Made by a program: the position numbers and the translations under genes
Assembly (NCBI GenBank): GCA_023091735.1
Contig: JALKBU010000973.1
Span: 1-19,209 of the forward strand
Direction: 5' to 3'
Length of the DNA stretch: 19,209 nucleotides
DNA from: Trichomonas tenax
Lineage: Eukaryota; Parabasalia; Trichomonadida; Trichomonadidae
Shown: positions 1 through 7,697 of the stretch, one piece after another
Layout: each line of letters opens with the position of its first letter
Position numbering within the stretch: position 1 is the stretch's first letter
Notes under the pieces: model-generated
The model's input: the letters and a program-made list of their open reading frames with translations, nothing else
Told to the model about the DNA's origin: nothing
The model's database searches: none

Positions 1-700
1 TAGAAAATAGCATTTTGTACAAACAGAGGTTAGGTTTTATCATTTTTGGTCTTTTGGAATTTCGATTAAGTTTGTAATAAAGGTAAATCAACATTTTACT
101 GATGTAAATGTTAGAAAAGTATCATGCACATTCAGTAACAGAGTATTTTAAACCAAGAATCTCATCTGTTCGTATATTCCATTTTGTATTATAAAACTGG
201 CTCACTCTAATGACTTGAAAAGTACTTCTGTGACATAAATGATATATATTCTTTATATGCTGCAACCTACAGTCAAAATTGTAGTATTTTGACAAAGATC
301 GAAAAAATTGCGATTATTTCATACATCAAAACCGCCTCAAAAGTAGCGCAATCTAATAAGTGTGCTATAGAACCCTGGAATATCAAATAATTGTTCAAGC
401 ACAGGTTAATTCGATAATATCTCTTTAATAGATTTTGCTTTCGTCGATGATGTCTATAGTAAACTGGCGGCATTCCTTTTGCTTAGTCTAATGGAAGTAG
501 CAGAATTGCTGCAACTTGTCATAGGAAAAAGTTTACTGAAGAGAAGAAACTCCGAAAAAATGGGAAAAAAGTTCCCCTCCTTTTTAGAGAACATCTTAGT
601 TGATATGAAGGCTTTATAGTGGTGAGTTTTACAATGGAATAGAAATTTCTGCTTTGTAAATTATGTAATTTGTCATGTAAAATTAAGATTTTTGTCATAA
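1..700. other. AT-rich region without a recognised gene
   Basis: No conserved protein or RNA gene is recognisable here. A minus-strand frame at 273-473 is short and low in complexity, and is probably chance. On the plus strand a frame stays open from about 410 to a TAG at 616-618. Its first ATG is at 491, giving a possible 42-residue peptide rich in Leu and Lys (starts MEVAELLQLV). I recognise no family in it; it could be chance or a worn gene remnant. The last 30 bases belong to the presumed promoter of the next gene. Confidence 0.5.
671..681 (+). promoter_or_regulatory. TGTCATGTAAA upstream motif
   Basis: TGTCATGTAAA lies 19 bases before the ATG at 701 and is followed by an AT spacer, TTTTTG and TCATAA. 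The same order (motif, AT spacer, TTTTTG, short gap, ATG) appears before ENY2 at 6809-6837. The element recurs only in intergenic DNA of this window, so a promoter role is inferred. Confidence 0.4.
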
Positions 701-2002
701 ATGGTGCAGGGAGTAAACTTTACATTAGCGAAGCTCTCTCTTAGTTTAGTATCACACTCGCCAATGGTAAATTCCGATTCAAAGTCAATGTCAACGAAAT
801 ACACATTTTCAAAGCTTTCTTTAAACAGATTTTCGAATTCATTCTTCACATCATTCAGAAATAATGATTACATTTCATTTACAAACTCCAAATTCACCAA
901 TTTCTTAAAATCACCCATAAAAACAGATTCTTCCATGGATTTCGTGAACAAAGTTTTCATAACTACAATAACTTCCGATAATTGCGAAGGTCATTTCAAT
1001 GTTTTCCACTGTGCATTCCAAAACTGCAAAGATGCTTCTCCTCACGGCGGAGCAGCCATTTGTATCGCAAATGTTTACCGTGCTGCAATCAGAATCGGAT
1101 ATAACTCATTCATAAATTGTGTGTGCAGCTATTCTTCGTCGAATGGTGGTGCAATTTTAGTCAATTTTGGAAGTGGCCGAACAGAATTATATTCAGATTG
1201 CTTCTACAAGTGTTCTGCTGAGAAACATCGCAGTGCAGCCTTCGTGAAAAACGATGAATCTGATTCTCTCGCTCAAATGATCTCTGTTGACTCATGCAAT
1301 AACGAAAAAAGCACATATAATGGGTTCACATTCGAATTGTCAAGCAAAGCTATTTCAGTAAACTCCATCAATATCACGCATTGTTCTGCAATGTTTTGCC
1401 CAACAATAAGAATGATTTTCAAGCAAAATTCAGAATTTAAATATATTCATTTAGCAAATAACAAAATTACATCGGACAACACTTTGTCATATTTCGCAGC
1501 CGATGATGTTCCAAAGCCATCAACAGCTAAAATCGACGAAATTAACATCGTTGGAACAGTAAAACCACCGGGAGCAAGTTTGTGCCATTTCTGGTATTGC
1601 GATGCGATTGCTTTCCATGGATGCATTAAGAACACAAGCTCTAAAGTCGCTTTTGCAAAATCTGGATTGTACAACATCGTTCAAGTCTATGACTTCGCTT
1701 CTGATAGAGATTACATGAAAACACCAGGAATTCAATGGGGCGAAGGATGCATTGCTGTTGCAGACCCAACAACTGTTCAGATGCCTAACTTGTTTGAGAA
1801 AGCTTGCTATCGCACAAAGGAAGTTAAAACTGTTATATCAATAGATTGGAATTCCATCTTCACAGGAATCTGTGTTGTTGTCACATTCTTTGTTATTGCA
1901 TACGGCTGCTTGCTTCTTGCCAGAAAGTATGTCGAATCTGTCAATACAAAGATCGACAAGGAAGTTGTCGGTGATATGACAGCCCTGGTTAGGAATAGTT
2001 AA
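701..2002 (+). CDS. Putative Pmp-like beta-helix surface protein, single-pass membrane
   Basis: This 433-residue protein has the look of the right-handed beta-helix, polymorphic-outer-membrane-protein-like surface families of trichomonads. From about residue 100 to 190 it shows repeats of the form F-x-N/K-C followed by a Gly-Gly-Ala turn (HGGAAICI, NGGAILV), with many Cys, Ser and Asn. A strong hydrophobic segment (about 385-407) is followed by Arg-Lys and a tail of about 25 residues, as in a type I membrane protein with a short cytoplasmic end. An in-frame TAA stands directly before the ATG, so the frame cannot extend upstream. The N-terminus shows no convincing signal peptide, which is odd for a surface protein; it may be a shortened family member. 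It converges on the J-protein gene with 89 bases between. Substrate and function are unknown. Confidence 0.55.
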   Translation: MVQGVNFTLAKLSLSLVSHSPMVNSDSKSMSTKYTFSKLSLNRFSNSFFTSFRNNDYISFTNSKFTNFLKSPIKTDSSMDFVNKVFITTITSDNCEGHFNVFHCAFQNCKDASPHGGAAICIANVYRAAIRIGYNSFINCVCSYSSSNGGAILVNFGSGRTELYSDCFYKCSAEKHRSAAFVKNDESDSLAQMISVDSCNNEKSTYNGFTFELSSKAISVNSINITHCSAMFCPTIRMIFKQNSEFKYIHLANNKITSDNTLSYFAADDVPKPSTAKIDEINIVGTVKPPGASLCHFWYCDAIAFHGCIKNTSSKVAFAKSGLYNIVQVYDFASDRDYMKTPGIQWGEGCIAVADPTTVQMPNLFEKACYRTKEVKTVISIDWNSIFTGICVVVTFFVIAYGCLLLARKYVESVNTKIDKEVVGDMTALVRNS

Positions 2003-2091
2003 TTGTTTTTGTTTTATTATACTTCTTCAATTTCAATATTATAAAATAAGTCATTTACAAATATATATTTAACACTATTATTTTATATATT

Positions 2092-3690
2092 CTACTCGTC
2101 CTTCTTTTCTTCCTCAATTTTTCCTTCATCTTTTTCATTCTCTTCGGATTTCTTATCATCTTTTTCTTTCTTTTCGTCTTCTTTAGATTTTTCTTCGTTC
2201 TTTGATTCCTTCTTTTCAGAATCTTTCTTGACCTGCTTCATTTCTGGCCCTTTCTGCTCATCTGTATTATTGACTGTTGTGTGGTCATATAATCCGCAAA
2301 TGAATAAGAAAACAGAAATCAAAACTCCAATGGCAATAACAACTGGAATTGGAATTGCGATTTGAAGCATTGTCAATACAATCTTTCCATTATTGATTTG
2401 GATGCCAGAGAAAACAGACAAAATATTATCAATTATTCCAAGGATTGCGTTATGCTTTATCTCTTCGCCTTCATCCTTGAGTCCATCGTTTCGATATAAA
2501 CGAGAGCAGACTGATATCAAATCATCTGGTGATGAAACTTCGACTTTCATATATTTCTCAAAGCTGATGACAGCCCAACCATTGCCTAATGACAACGATT
2601 TGGCGAAAGATGACTGAATGAGACCGACATTGAATGGGTAGTCATAGATTGCATCAATGTATGTCTTGTTTGGTAATTTGGTTGAAACAACACACCACGG
2701 CTGACAAAGATCTCTGTAGTTTGCGGAATTGATGTAAGAAAATAGAGGAGTGCAGAATTCTTCGATGTCATCAAGAATGTGTCTTCCACTTGTTGCAATC
2801 TGAATTGGGTTTGTCTTGTGTCCACGGAAAATCAAAACACATGGAGTCTTCTTTATGTTATACTTAGAAATGATCTCATCATTCTCTGTGATGGAAGCGA
2901 AAAGTGCAAAGTTTCCAATTTTTGTTGTTGCATATCTGAAGTGAATGGATGTTCTAAAATTGGAGCATGCTAAGACCTCCAATACGTGGGTCTTCGAAGA
3001 GTCTATTTCTAGCCAAGAATCGAGATTTCCTTGGTTGTGTAAATGTTTCACTGATGATTTCCAGAATTTGAAAAGATATTCGATTGCTTGATCTTTGTTC
3101 TCGAAAACAGTTGCGAATTTCTTGCTCTTCATAGTGCCATTGATGTAACGGGCTGAGAAATAGGATGGAAAAGACTTTGCACCAAGCTGTTCAACGAGAT
3201 CTGGCGATGATGTTGCATCTAATTTTCCAACTTTAACGTATTGACCTGCTTCTTTTGCGAATTCGTCGAAAACTTGTGACTGGCGGGAGCACTGAGGGCA
3301 GTCAAAGTGCTGTGTGACGAGAATAATCCATTCTTCGCCATTTCTTGCTAAAGACGGGAAAATGTGCTGATTAATTAAAGGAACTTGTACATTGCGAACG
3401 TAATCTGTGTCTTCTCTGTGTACATTTTTCTCTTTTATTCGACCATCTCTATCAAACTGCATTTTCTTCTCTTGATCAGACAATATTTCGTATGCATCTG
3501 AGACTTTAATGAACTTATGATATGATTCTTCGTCTTTGTGTTTATCTGGATGACATTCGAAAACTAATTTTCTGTACGCTTTCTTGATTTCGTCCATAGA
3601 CGCATATTTGGAGACTCCCAAGATCGTGTACGGGTTTTCGTTCGGTAAAAGTTTGCTAGAAGCTAAAAAGAAAAAAGAGAAAAATATCAT
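2092..3690 (-). CDS. ER membrane J-protein with thioredoxin domain (DNAJC16/ERdj5-like)
   Basis: This is a 532-residue co-chaperone predicted to work in the ER lumen, stimulating an Hsp70 (BiP) and possibly acting in disulphide chemistry. A short hydrophobic signal (residues 2-10) is followed by a J domain (about 20-85) with the HPD motif at 47-49. Next is a thioredoxin-like domain (about 105-215) with CPQC at 131-134 and a cis-Pro region SFPSYF. A second, redox-inactive thioredoxin-like part follows ([12 protein letters not shown]). Near the end are one membrane span (about 443-468) and a 64-residue Lys/Glu tail ending KKDE, which fits the KKxx COPI retrieval signal of type I ER proteins. 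The ATG at 3690 is chosen because it starts the signal peptide. A longer frame to 3864 would begin without ATG (TTG-type or similar) inside MUS81 and bury the signal. Partners are inferred from the family. Confidence 0.85.
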   Translation of the reverse strand: MIFFSFFFLASSKLLPNENPYTILGVSKYASMDEIKKAYRKLVFECHPDKHKDEESYHKFIKVSDAYEILSDQEKKMQFDRDGRIKEKNVHREDTDYVRNVQVPLINQHIFPSLARNGEEWIILVTQHFDCPQCSRQSQVFDEFAKEAGQYVKVGKLDATSSPDLVEQLGAKSFPSYFSARYINGTMKSKKFATVFENKDQAIEYLFKFWKSSVKHLHNQGNLDSWLEIDSSKTHVLEVLACSNFRTSIHFRYATTKIGNFALFASITENDEIISKYNIKKTPCVLIFRGHKTNPIQIATSGRHILDDIEEFCTPLFSYINSANYRDLCQPWCVVSTKLPNKTYIDAIYDYPFNVGLIQSSFAKSLSLGNGWAVISFEKYMKVEVSSPDDLISVCSRLYRNDGLKDEGEEIKHNAILGIIDNILSVFSGIQINNGKIVLTMLQIAIPIPVVIAIGVLISVFLFICGLYDHTTVNNTDEQKGPEMKQVKKDSEKKESKNEEKSKEDEKKEKDDKKSEENEKDEGKIEEEKKDE

Positions 3691-3696
3691 TATAAA

Positions 3697-3720
3697 AATG
3701 TGATATATTTGAAAAAGTGA
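3697..3720 (-). promoter_or_regulatory. Initiator-like elements for the J-protein gene
   Basis: Read on the minus strand, TCACATT (3703-3697) puts a candidate +1 A at 3701, 11 bases before the ATG. TCACTTTTTC (3720-3711) puts another at 3718. Both fit the trichomonad initiator TCAYTWTTC or its looser TCAYW core. A third, weaker TCACGTTT copy lies at 3746-3739. The whole intergenic space to MUS81 is 62 bases, so these sites sit in a shared divergent promoter. This is a pattern match only. Confidence 0.45.
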
Positions 3721-3752
3721 CAATACGAAAAAATTCAAAAACGTGACAAATT

Positions 3753-5000
3753 TTGGAACAAAATCGAAATTTATTTGATTTTCTAACAAAATTATCGCAC
3801 ACGAACTGCAACCCGAACCAAGAAGCGGTAACCAAGGTCCTACACAGTCTTTCTTTATGTCCAATTCCCCTTAATTTCGAAGATGCAAAAGATTTAATTG
3901 GAGTGAATGAATATGTCGAAGAAAAACTAAATGAATTCTTCTTTGGAACTAAAAAGAAGACAAAACGATACATTCCAGCAGAAGGATCAGCAGCAAGAAA
4001 AATATTTCTCGTTTTATTTCAAGCAGGCCATAAATCACTCACAAAATCCGATATCCTTCGAGAGATTGGATACAACCCTCCACAGCAGCAGGGAAATTTC
4101 CGTCCAATGAAAACAATGTTCACTCCATTCAACTCTATGAAGACATTGGAGAAGAACGGATATGTACAGAGAACGAAAGTCACAAACAAAGACCAATTTA
4201 GTTTAACAGACGAAGGAAGAGAACTTGCAGACGAATTATTTACCAACTCTCAAAAAGCAGAAAATAAACATGAAAATCAGGCAGGGCCACACACATGCAG
4301 CATATTAGTGAACTCTGGTGATATAGAATGTAGAACAACACTCGATGTTGTTGATACTTTATCAAGAGTTTCAAGACCATGGAAGAAATCAACGATTCCA
4401 AATGGATCCATTTGGTTCTTACGCAGCAATGAAGTGTACGATACAATTGTCCAGTTTTCTGGAGGAAATATTTCATCAACAAATTTTGCAACAATTAAAC
4501 ATCTTTCTGGAACTCCTTTCAAGAGGAAAATAGTTATTGTTGTCAGTAAAGAGAATTCCACATGTGTTAGCAAGAAAATAAACTCTTTATTTGATTATGG
4601 AGTTAATTTAGTCTACTTGGACTCTCCATCACTCATTGCCAACTATTTGGACAGGCTTTGTGCTATTCTCGATCACCGTGGTGTGTTGATGGGAAGTCTC
4701 AAAGATGTTACTGCGCTATGTGAAACAAGCAAATTCGCACCAACTGTTGGAGAGACGTGGCAGAGAACATTAAAGCTTTTCCCTTGCGTCGGTCCGCAGG
4801 TTGCTGCAGCAATTTATTCCGTTTTCAAGACACCTGTTCAGTTAATAGAATATTATAATAACGCATTGCAATTGAAGAAAGATGATCATATTTCTCCAAT
4901 AGATCGATTTTCTGACTTGATTTACCAGAAATCCGGAATTAGACCAAAATCCACTGCTGTGGATTCCCTTTTTAAGCTTTTTGGATCAATTGATGATTGA
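3753..5000 (+). CDS. MUS81: MUS81 homologue with degenerate nuclease active site
   Basis: MUS81 with an EME partner cuts branched DNA such as stalled forks and Holliday-type junctions in the nucleus. All four MUS81 parts are visible in order: N-terminal helix-hairpin-helix (about 4-60, starting [11 protein letters not shown]); winged helix (about 72-162, from [12 protein letters not shown] to [13 protein letters not shown]); ERCC4-fold nuclease domain (about 182-305); C-terminal HhH2 (about 338-412, [14 protein letters not shown]). The first two separate it from EME1 and XPF. The catalytic GDxnERKx3D pattern is gone: the GD position reads NGS (217-219), and the segment expected to hold ERKxxxD reads [14 protein letters not shown] (228-241). 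The frame begins at TTG; an in-frame TGA sits at 3744-3746 and there is no ATG before the first domain. The start is therefore a non-AUG codon, a mutated ATG or a sequence error. It may be structural or a decaying copy. Confidence 0.8.
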   Translation: MEQNRNLFDFLTKLSHTNCNPNQEAVTKVLHSLSLCPIPLNFEDAKDLIGVNEYVEEKLNEFFFGTKKKTKRYIPAEGSAARKIFLVLFQAGHKSLTKSDILREIGYNPPQQQGNFRPMKTMFTPFNSMKTLEKNGYVQRTKVTNKDQFSLTDEGRELADELFTNSQKAENKHENQAGPHTCSILVNSGDIECRTTLDVVDTLSRVSRPWKKSTIPNGSIWFLRSNEVYDTIVQFSGGNISSTNFATIKHLSGTPFKRKIVIVVSKENSTCVSKKINSLFDYGVNLVYLDSPSLIANYLDRLCAILDHRGVLMGSLKDVTALCETSKFAPTVGETWQRTLKLFPCVGPQVAAAIYSVFKTPVQLIEYYNNALQLKKDDHISPIDRFSDLIYQKSGIRPKSTAVDSLFKLFGSIDD

Positions 5001-5353
5001 TTTTATTTTACTATATGTTATTATTATGTGTATGATTAAAATTGTTGTTTTATGTCAAAATAATGGATTTTACATTGTCTATGACATCATTTTCATTTTA
5101 GATTTTCATCGAATTGATAATAAAATAAATTATCAAAATATCTGAAGGAGCAACTATCACACCATGAGTTTTGAGATAGTTTTATAAAGGATATAATGGG
5201 TTAAACTGTTTGTATAATGAGATTGCCCTTTTTTGCACAATCAAAAGTGAAAATTTAGGTGATATTATATTACAAAAAGTGAATACTTTATGAAATAATA
5301 TATAATGGGAAAAAAGGATGGAGAATAAATTAAGGTTAATCTTTAAACATTTA
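5001..5353. other. MUS81-NUP98 intergenic region with short upstream ATG frames
   Basis: This region is AT-rich and has no conserved gene. Near its end lie ATG triplets that stop quickly: 5290 (ATG AAA TAA) and 5305 (seven codons to a TAA at 5326-5328). The ATG at 5318 is in frame with NUP98. I see no TCAYW initiator close to either possible NUP98 start. Confidence 0.5.
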
Positions 5354-6577
5354 ATGAGTGCATTTAGAACATCTTCAGCGAGTGCCTTCGGAAACTCGGC
5401 CTTTGGCAAAACCTCGACAACGACGACAGGTTCTGCATTTGGAAAAACAGCTACAACAACAGGAACAGGAATTGGCACTGGGTTGGGTGCAACTGCTTCA
5501 AACCAGGCACAATCAGTCGCAGAACCAGTAAAAACAGATCCTAACTGCCAGTGGATGAAAAATTTCAAAGATGATAAAATTAACTCTTTATCTAAAGGCA
5601 GAGTTGATCAAGATTACGACCAAAAGAAGCATGGTATCCCAGGACCGCATATATTGACGGAATTACAAGATATGTCTTTAGATGAATTGAGACTTTTGGA
5701 CTATATTCACAACAAAGCGATCAACATTGACGCAAAGTTTGAATACTGCGAGCAAGACGTCGTTGTTAAAGCTGCAACAGCCCAATTTGGTGCTAAAGCA
5801 ACAGGTTTTGGTACCACAGCGGGAACAACAGCTTCAAAAACAGGCTTCGGTCAGGCTTCTACCATCAAAATGGTTACATTTCCAAAGGACGGTTCTTTCT
5901 TCCCCAAACCAGAAAATTATATTCCTGAAACATCATCGAAATACTTCATTCCTTCTTATCACAACTACAACAGCAAAACAGAGGCGAATACAATGGGACT
6001 AAGTACTGGCAATTTATATCAAGATGTAACCGAATCAAAAGATTATTCTTCGATTTTTGAGCGTAAAATACCAGACACAGATATACCAATACAAGAAATA
6101 CCAACGCAATCGATCAAAGTCAAAGATGTCAAAAATATATTCCAATTCTCACCAAATGTCAGCAGAGACAGCCACATCAACCATACCGATATCAAGGCAT
6201 GGAAGAATTTCGTGCAATTCAATAAGAGTGGTATTGCCAGTATATTGCTGATGTTGGCTGAAGATATTCCTTTAGATCAACAATATTTTTCAACATATAT
6301 TTCAAACTGCTGTGTGGACTTCGCAAATGACGTCAAACCAGTAAGTGATAAACACCAGCACGCAGTTATTACATTATATAACGTTTGGCCAAAAGATAAA
6401 TATGGAGTTCGCGCTCCAACAGCCGATGTCAGTGACTATGTCAATACACTCAAAGATTACTGCAAAGAGTATAAGTTAAAATTCCTTGAATACAAGGATG
6501 ATATTGGACTTTTCCAATTTTATACAGATTTTCCAATAATTAACGGTAAGATGATGACCCGTTATGATATTCCATAA
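5354..6577 (+). CDS. NUP98: NUP98-type FG nucleoporin, lacking the autoproteolysis site
   Basis: NUP98 proteins form the FG barrier of the nuclear pore and bind transport and mRNA-export factors. Residue numbers here count from the in-frame ATG at 5318. A short FG region (FG at 24, 29, 41, then 157, 164, 177) surrounds the NUP98/116/100 signature at 113-129 (LTELQDMSLDELRLLDY). Residues about 285-405 match the C-terminal autoproteolytic domain; the best part is AVITLYNVWPKDK (349-361), then KLKFLEYKDDIGLFQF (386-401). Family members here continue to His-Phe|Ser, where self-cleavage occurs. This protein instead reads YTDFPIING and ends 14 residues later, with no NUP96 part, so cleavage is unlikely. 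Only six FG dipeptides is few for the family. I prefer 5354 (MSAFRTSS) as the start because upstream ATGs include short decoy frames; 5318 adds 12 residues and remains possible. Confidence 0.83.
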   Translation: MSAFRTSSASAFGNSAFGKTSTTTTGSAFGKTATTTGTGIGTGLGATASNQAQSVAEPVKTDPNCQWMKNFKDDKINSLSKGRVDQDYDQKKHGIPGPHILTELQDMSLDELRLLDYIHNKAINIDAKFEYCEQDVVVKAATAQFGAKATGFGTTAGTTASKTGFGQASTIKMVTFPKDGSFFPKPENYIPETSSKYFIPSYHNYNSKTEANTMGLSTGNLYQDVTESKDYSSIFERKIPDTDIPIQEIPTQSIKVKDVKNIFQFSPNVSRDSHINHTDIKAWKNFVQFNKSGIASILLMLAEDIPLDQQYFSTYISNCCVDFANDVKPVSDKHQHAVITLYNVWPKDKYGVRAPTADVSDYVNTLKDYCKEYKLKFLEYKDDIGLFQFYTDFPIINGKMMTRYDIP

Positions 6578-6836
6578 AATAAAAATAGAGATTGTTCATT
6601 TGAATTCATATAATGTTGATTTTTGAATAAAATATTTATCGTTATTTGATGTATTGTCAAATTATAGATTCATCATAGCGCAAAACTATAATAAATCGTA
6701 TTATCATTATTTTATTTTTGAAATTTTGCATATTTCAAATCAAAAAGAACTTTTTTTTTGAAAAAGTTTGTTTTTTTATGGTTTACTTGACAAAGATACG
6801 CTAAAATCTGACATGTAAATAAATCATTTTTGCTAA
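6578..6836. other. NUP98-ENY2 intergenic region with A and T tracts
   Basis: This AT-rich spacer has no gene. NUP98 ends in TAAAATAAA, consistent with a TAAA-type poly(A) signal overlapping the stop. A block of homopolymer tracts (9 T, then 5 A, then 7 T) lies at about 6749-6778, ahead of the ENY2 promoter motifs. Confidence 0.45.
6809..6830 (+). promoter_or_regulatory. ENY2 promoter: TGACATGTAAA plus TCATTTT initiator
   Basis: TGACATGTAAA (6809-6819) is followed by TCATTTT (6824-6830), a good match to the trichomonad initiator TCAYTWT. The predicted +1 A is at 6826, 11 bases before the ATG, within the short 5' leader range known in Trichomonas. This is the cleanest promoter candidate in the window. 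Confidence 0.55.
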
Positions 6837-7157
6837 ATGTCATCACAGATCAAATGGGAAAACGTTCCAGACGCCGAAGTTCGCGCCGAAGCTGAAGCAG
6901 CTCTCGAGTCTTCTGGCGAAGTGAAGAAAATAAGACAGTATTTAACTCAAAATAGAGCGATTGAAGAATGGAGAAAAGAAATTAGAGAGGTTTGCAGGAA
7001 TTTGATTAACGAATATGGAATCGATAATGTCAATCCAGATATGCTCTATGATTTAATCGCAACTCTCGGCCACGATAAATTACCAGATGAAGTTGTTAAC
7101 GAAGCAACGAACAAAATTAAGACATTTTTGAATTCTCAATTCGAGGATCACCCATAA
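6837..7157 (+). CDS. ENY2: ENY2/Sus1-like transcription and mRNA-export factor
   Basis: This 106-residue protein matches the small all-helical ENY2 (yeast Sus1) family. That family is shared by the SAGA deubiquitinase module and the TREX-2 complex at the nuclear pore, linking transcription to mRNA export. Aligned family features are the ESSGEVKKIRQYL helix (25-37), the WRKEIREVCRNLI helix (45-57), the short linker with a D-M/L-x-x-L/I pattern (around 68-73), LPDEVVNEA (82-90) and a final helix ending KTFL. Length is close to the usual 90-105 residues. The start is the first ATG after a strong initiator. It lies 259 bases downstream of the NUP98 gene on the same strand; family knowledge suggests both products act at the pore. 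Similarity is judged by eye. Confidence 0.85.
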   Translation: MSSQIKWENVPDAEVRAEAEAALESSGEVKKIRQYLTQNRAIEEWRKEIREVCRNLINEYGIDNVNPDMLYDLIATLGHDKLPDEVVNEATNKIKTFLNSQFEDHP

Positions 7158-7697
7158 TTTACGTCATATATTGTTTTTTGTTTTGTTATTTCAATATTAG
7201 ATTCAATAAAGCTTCTAGAGAATGAACTGTTCATCTGTCTACCTCTGGCCATTATTGAGTATTAATTTACAAATGAAATATTTTGAATCATTGAAAATTT
7301 TATTATTTCATGAATTTATCTGAAATATTACTGTGTTTATTTATGCAAAGTTATAGCCTATAAATTAGCATTTGATTTTTATCTCTTTATTATAATTATA
7401 ATTCTTATAGTTAAAATAGTGCTGTAAGAATATGTCTTATAGATTAAATGAAAGGCATGCTAAAGTATGTTTATTTGCTCACCTGTGAAGAAAAATCAAA
7501 GATAATACATTTGTAATAAAATAGTGAACATATGCTTATATGTGAACAATGAACAAGCGTTTGAAATATATAATGTTCAAAGAGAAGTATAGATTTATTA
7601 AAGAATTCATAGGAAATATATAATATTGACAGAGTTTATAAATGTAATATGCATCCGAACAATAAGGTTATTTTACTCAAGTATTTATTTTTTTTAA
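7158..7697. other. 540-base intergenic region before the TMEM131-like gene
   Basis: No protein or RNA gene is recognised. There are small repeats: GAAATATATAATRTT occurs at 7563-7577 and again at 7613-7627, and TGAAC-type words cluster at about 7525-7556 around a weak CATAT-GCTT-ATATG hairpin. These may be promoter elements or plain AT-rich repetition. No TCAYW initiator sits directly before the ATG at 7698. Confidence 0.45.

Noticed and set aside
273..473. 66-codon minus-strand frame
   Set aside because: Short, no domain, no promoter element, and composition expected from AT-rich DNA.
3690..3830. An intron supplying a start exon for MUS81
   Set aside because: No trichomonad-type splice motifs are present (GTATGT start, ACTAACACACAG end), and no AG lies between the in-frame TGA and the first domain.
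3691..3864. N-terminal extension of the J-protein
   Set aside because: It would begin inside MUS81 and place 58 residues before a good signal peptide; the ATG at 3690, preceded by initiator-like sites, is far more likely.
3753..5000. Calling this gene EME1 or XPF because the nuclease site is degenerate
   Set aside because: EME1 lacks the N-terminal HhH and winged helix, and XPF has a helicase-like region; both N-terminal MUS81 parts are visible here.
5182..5568. 128-codon minus-strand frame
   Set aside because: It is antisense to the start and FG region of NUP98; the Pro/Val-rich part is the reverse of Thr/Gly/Ala codons.
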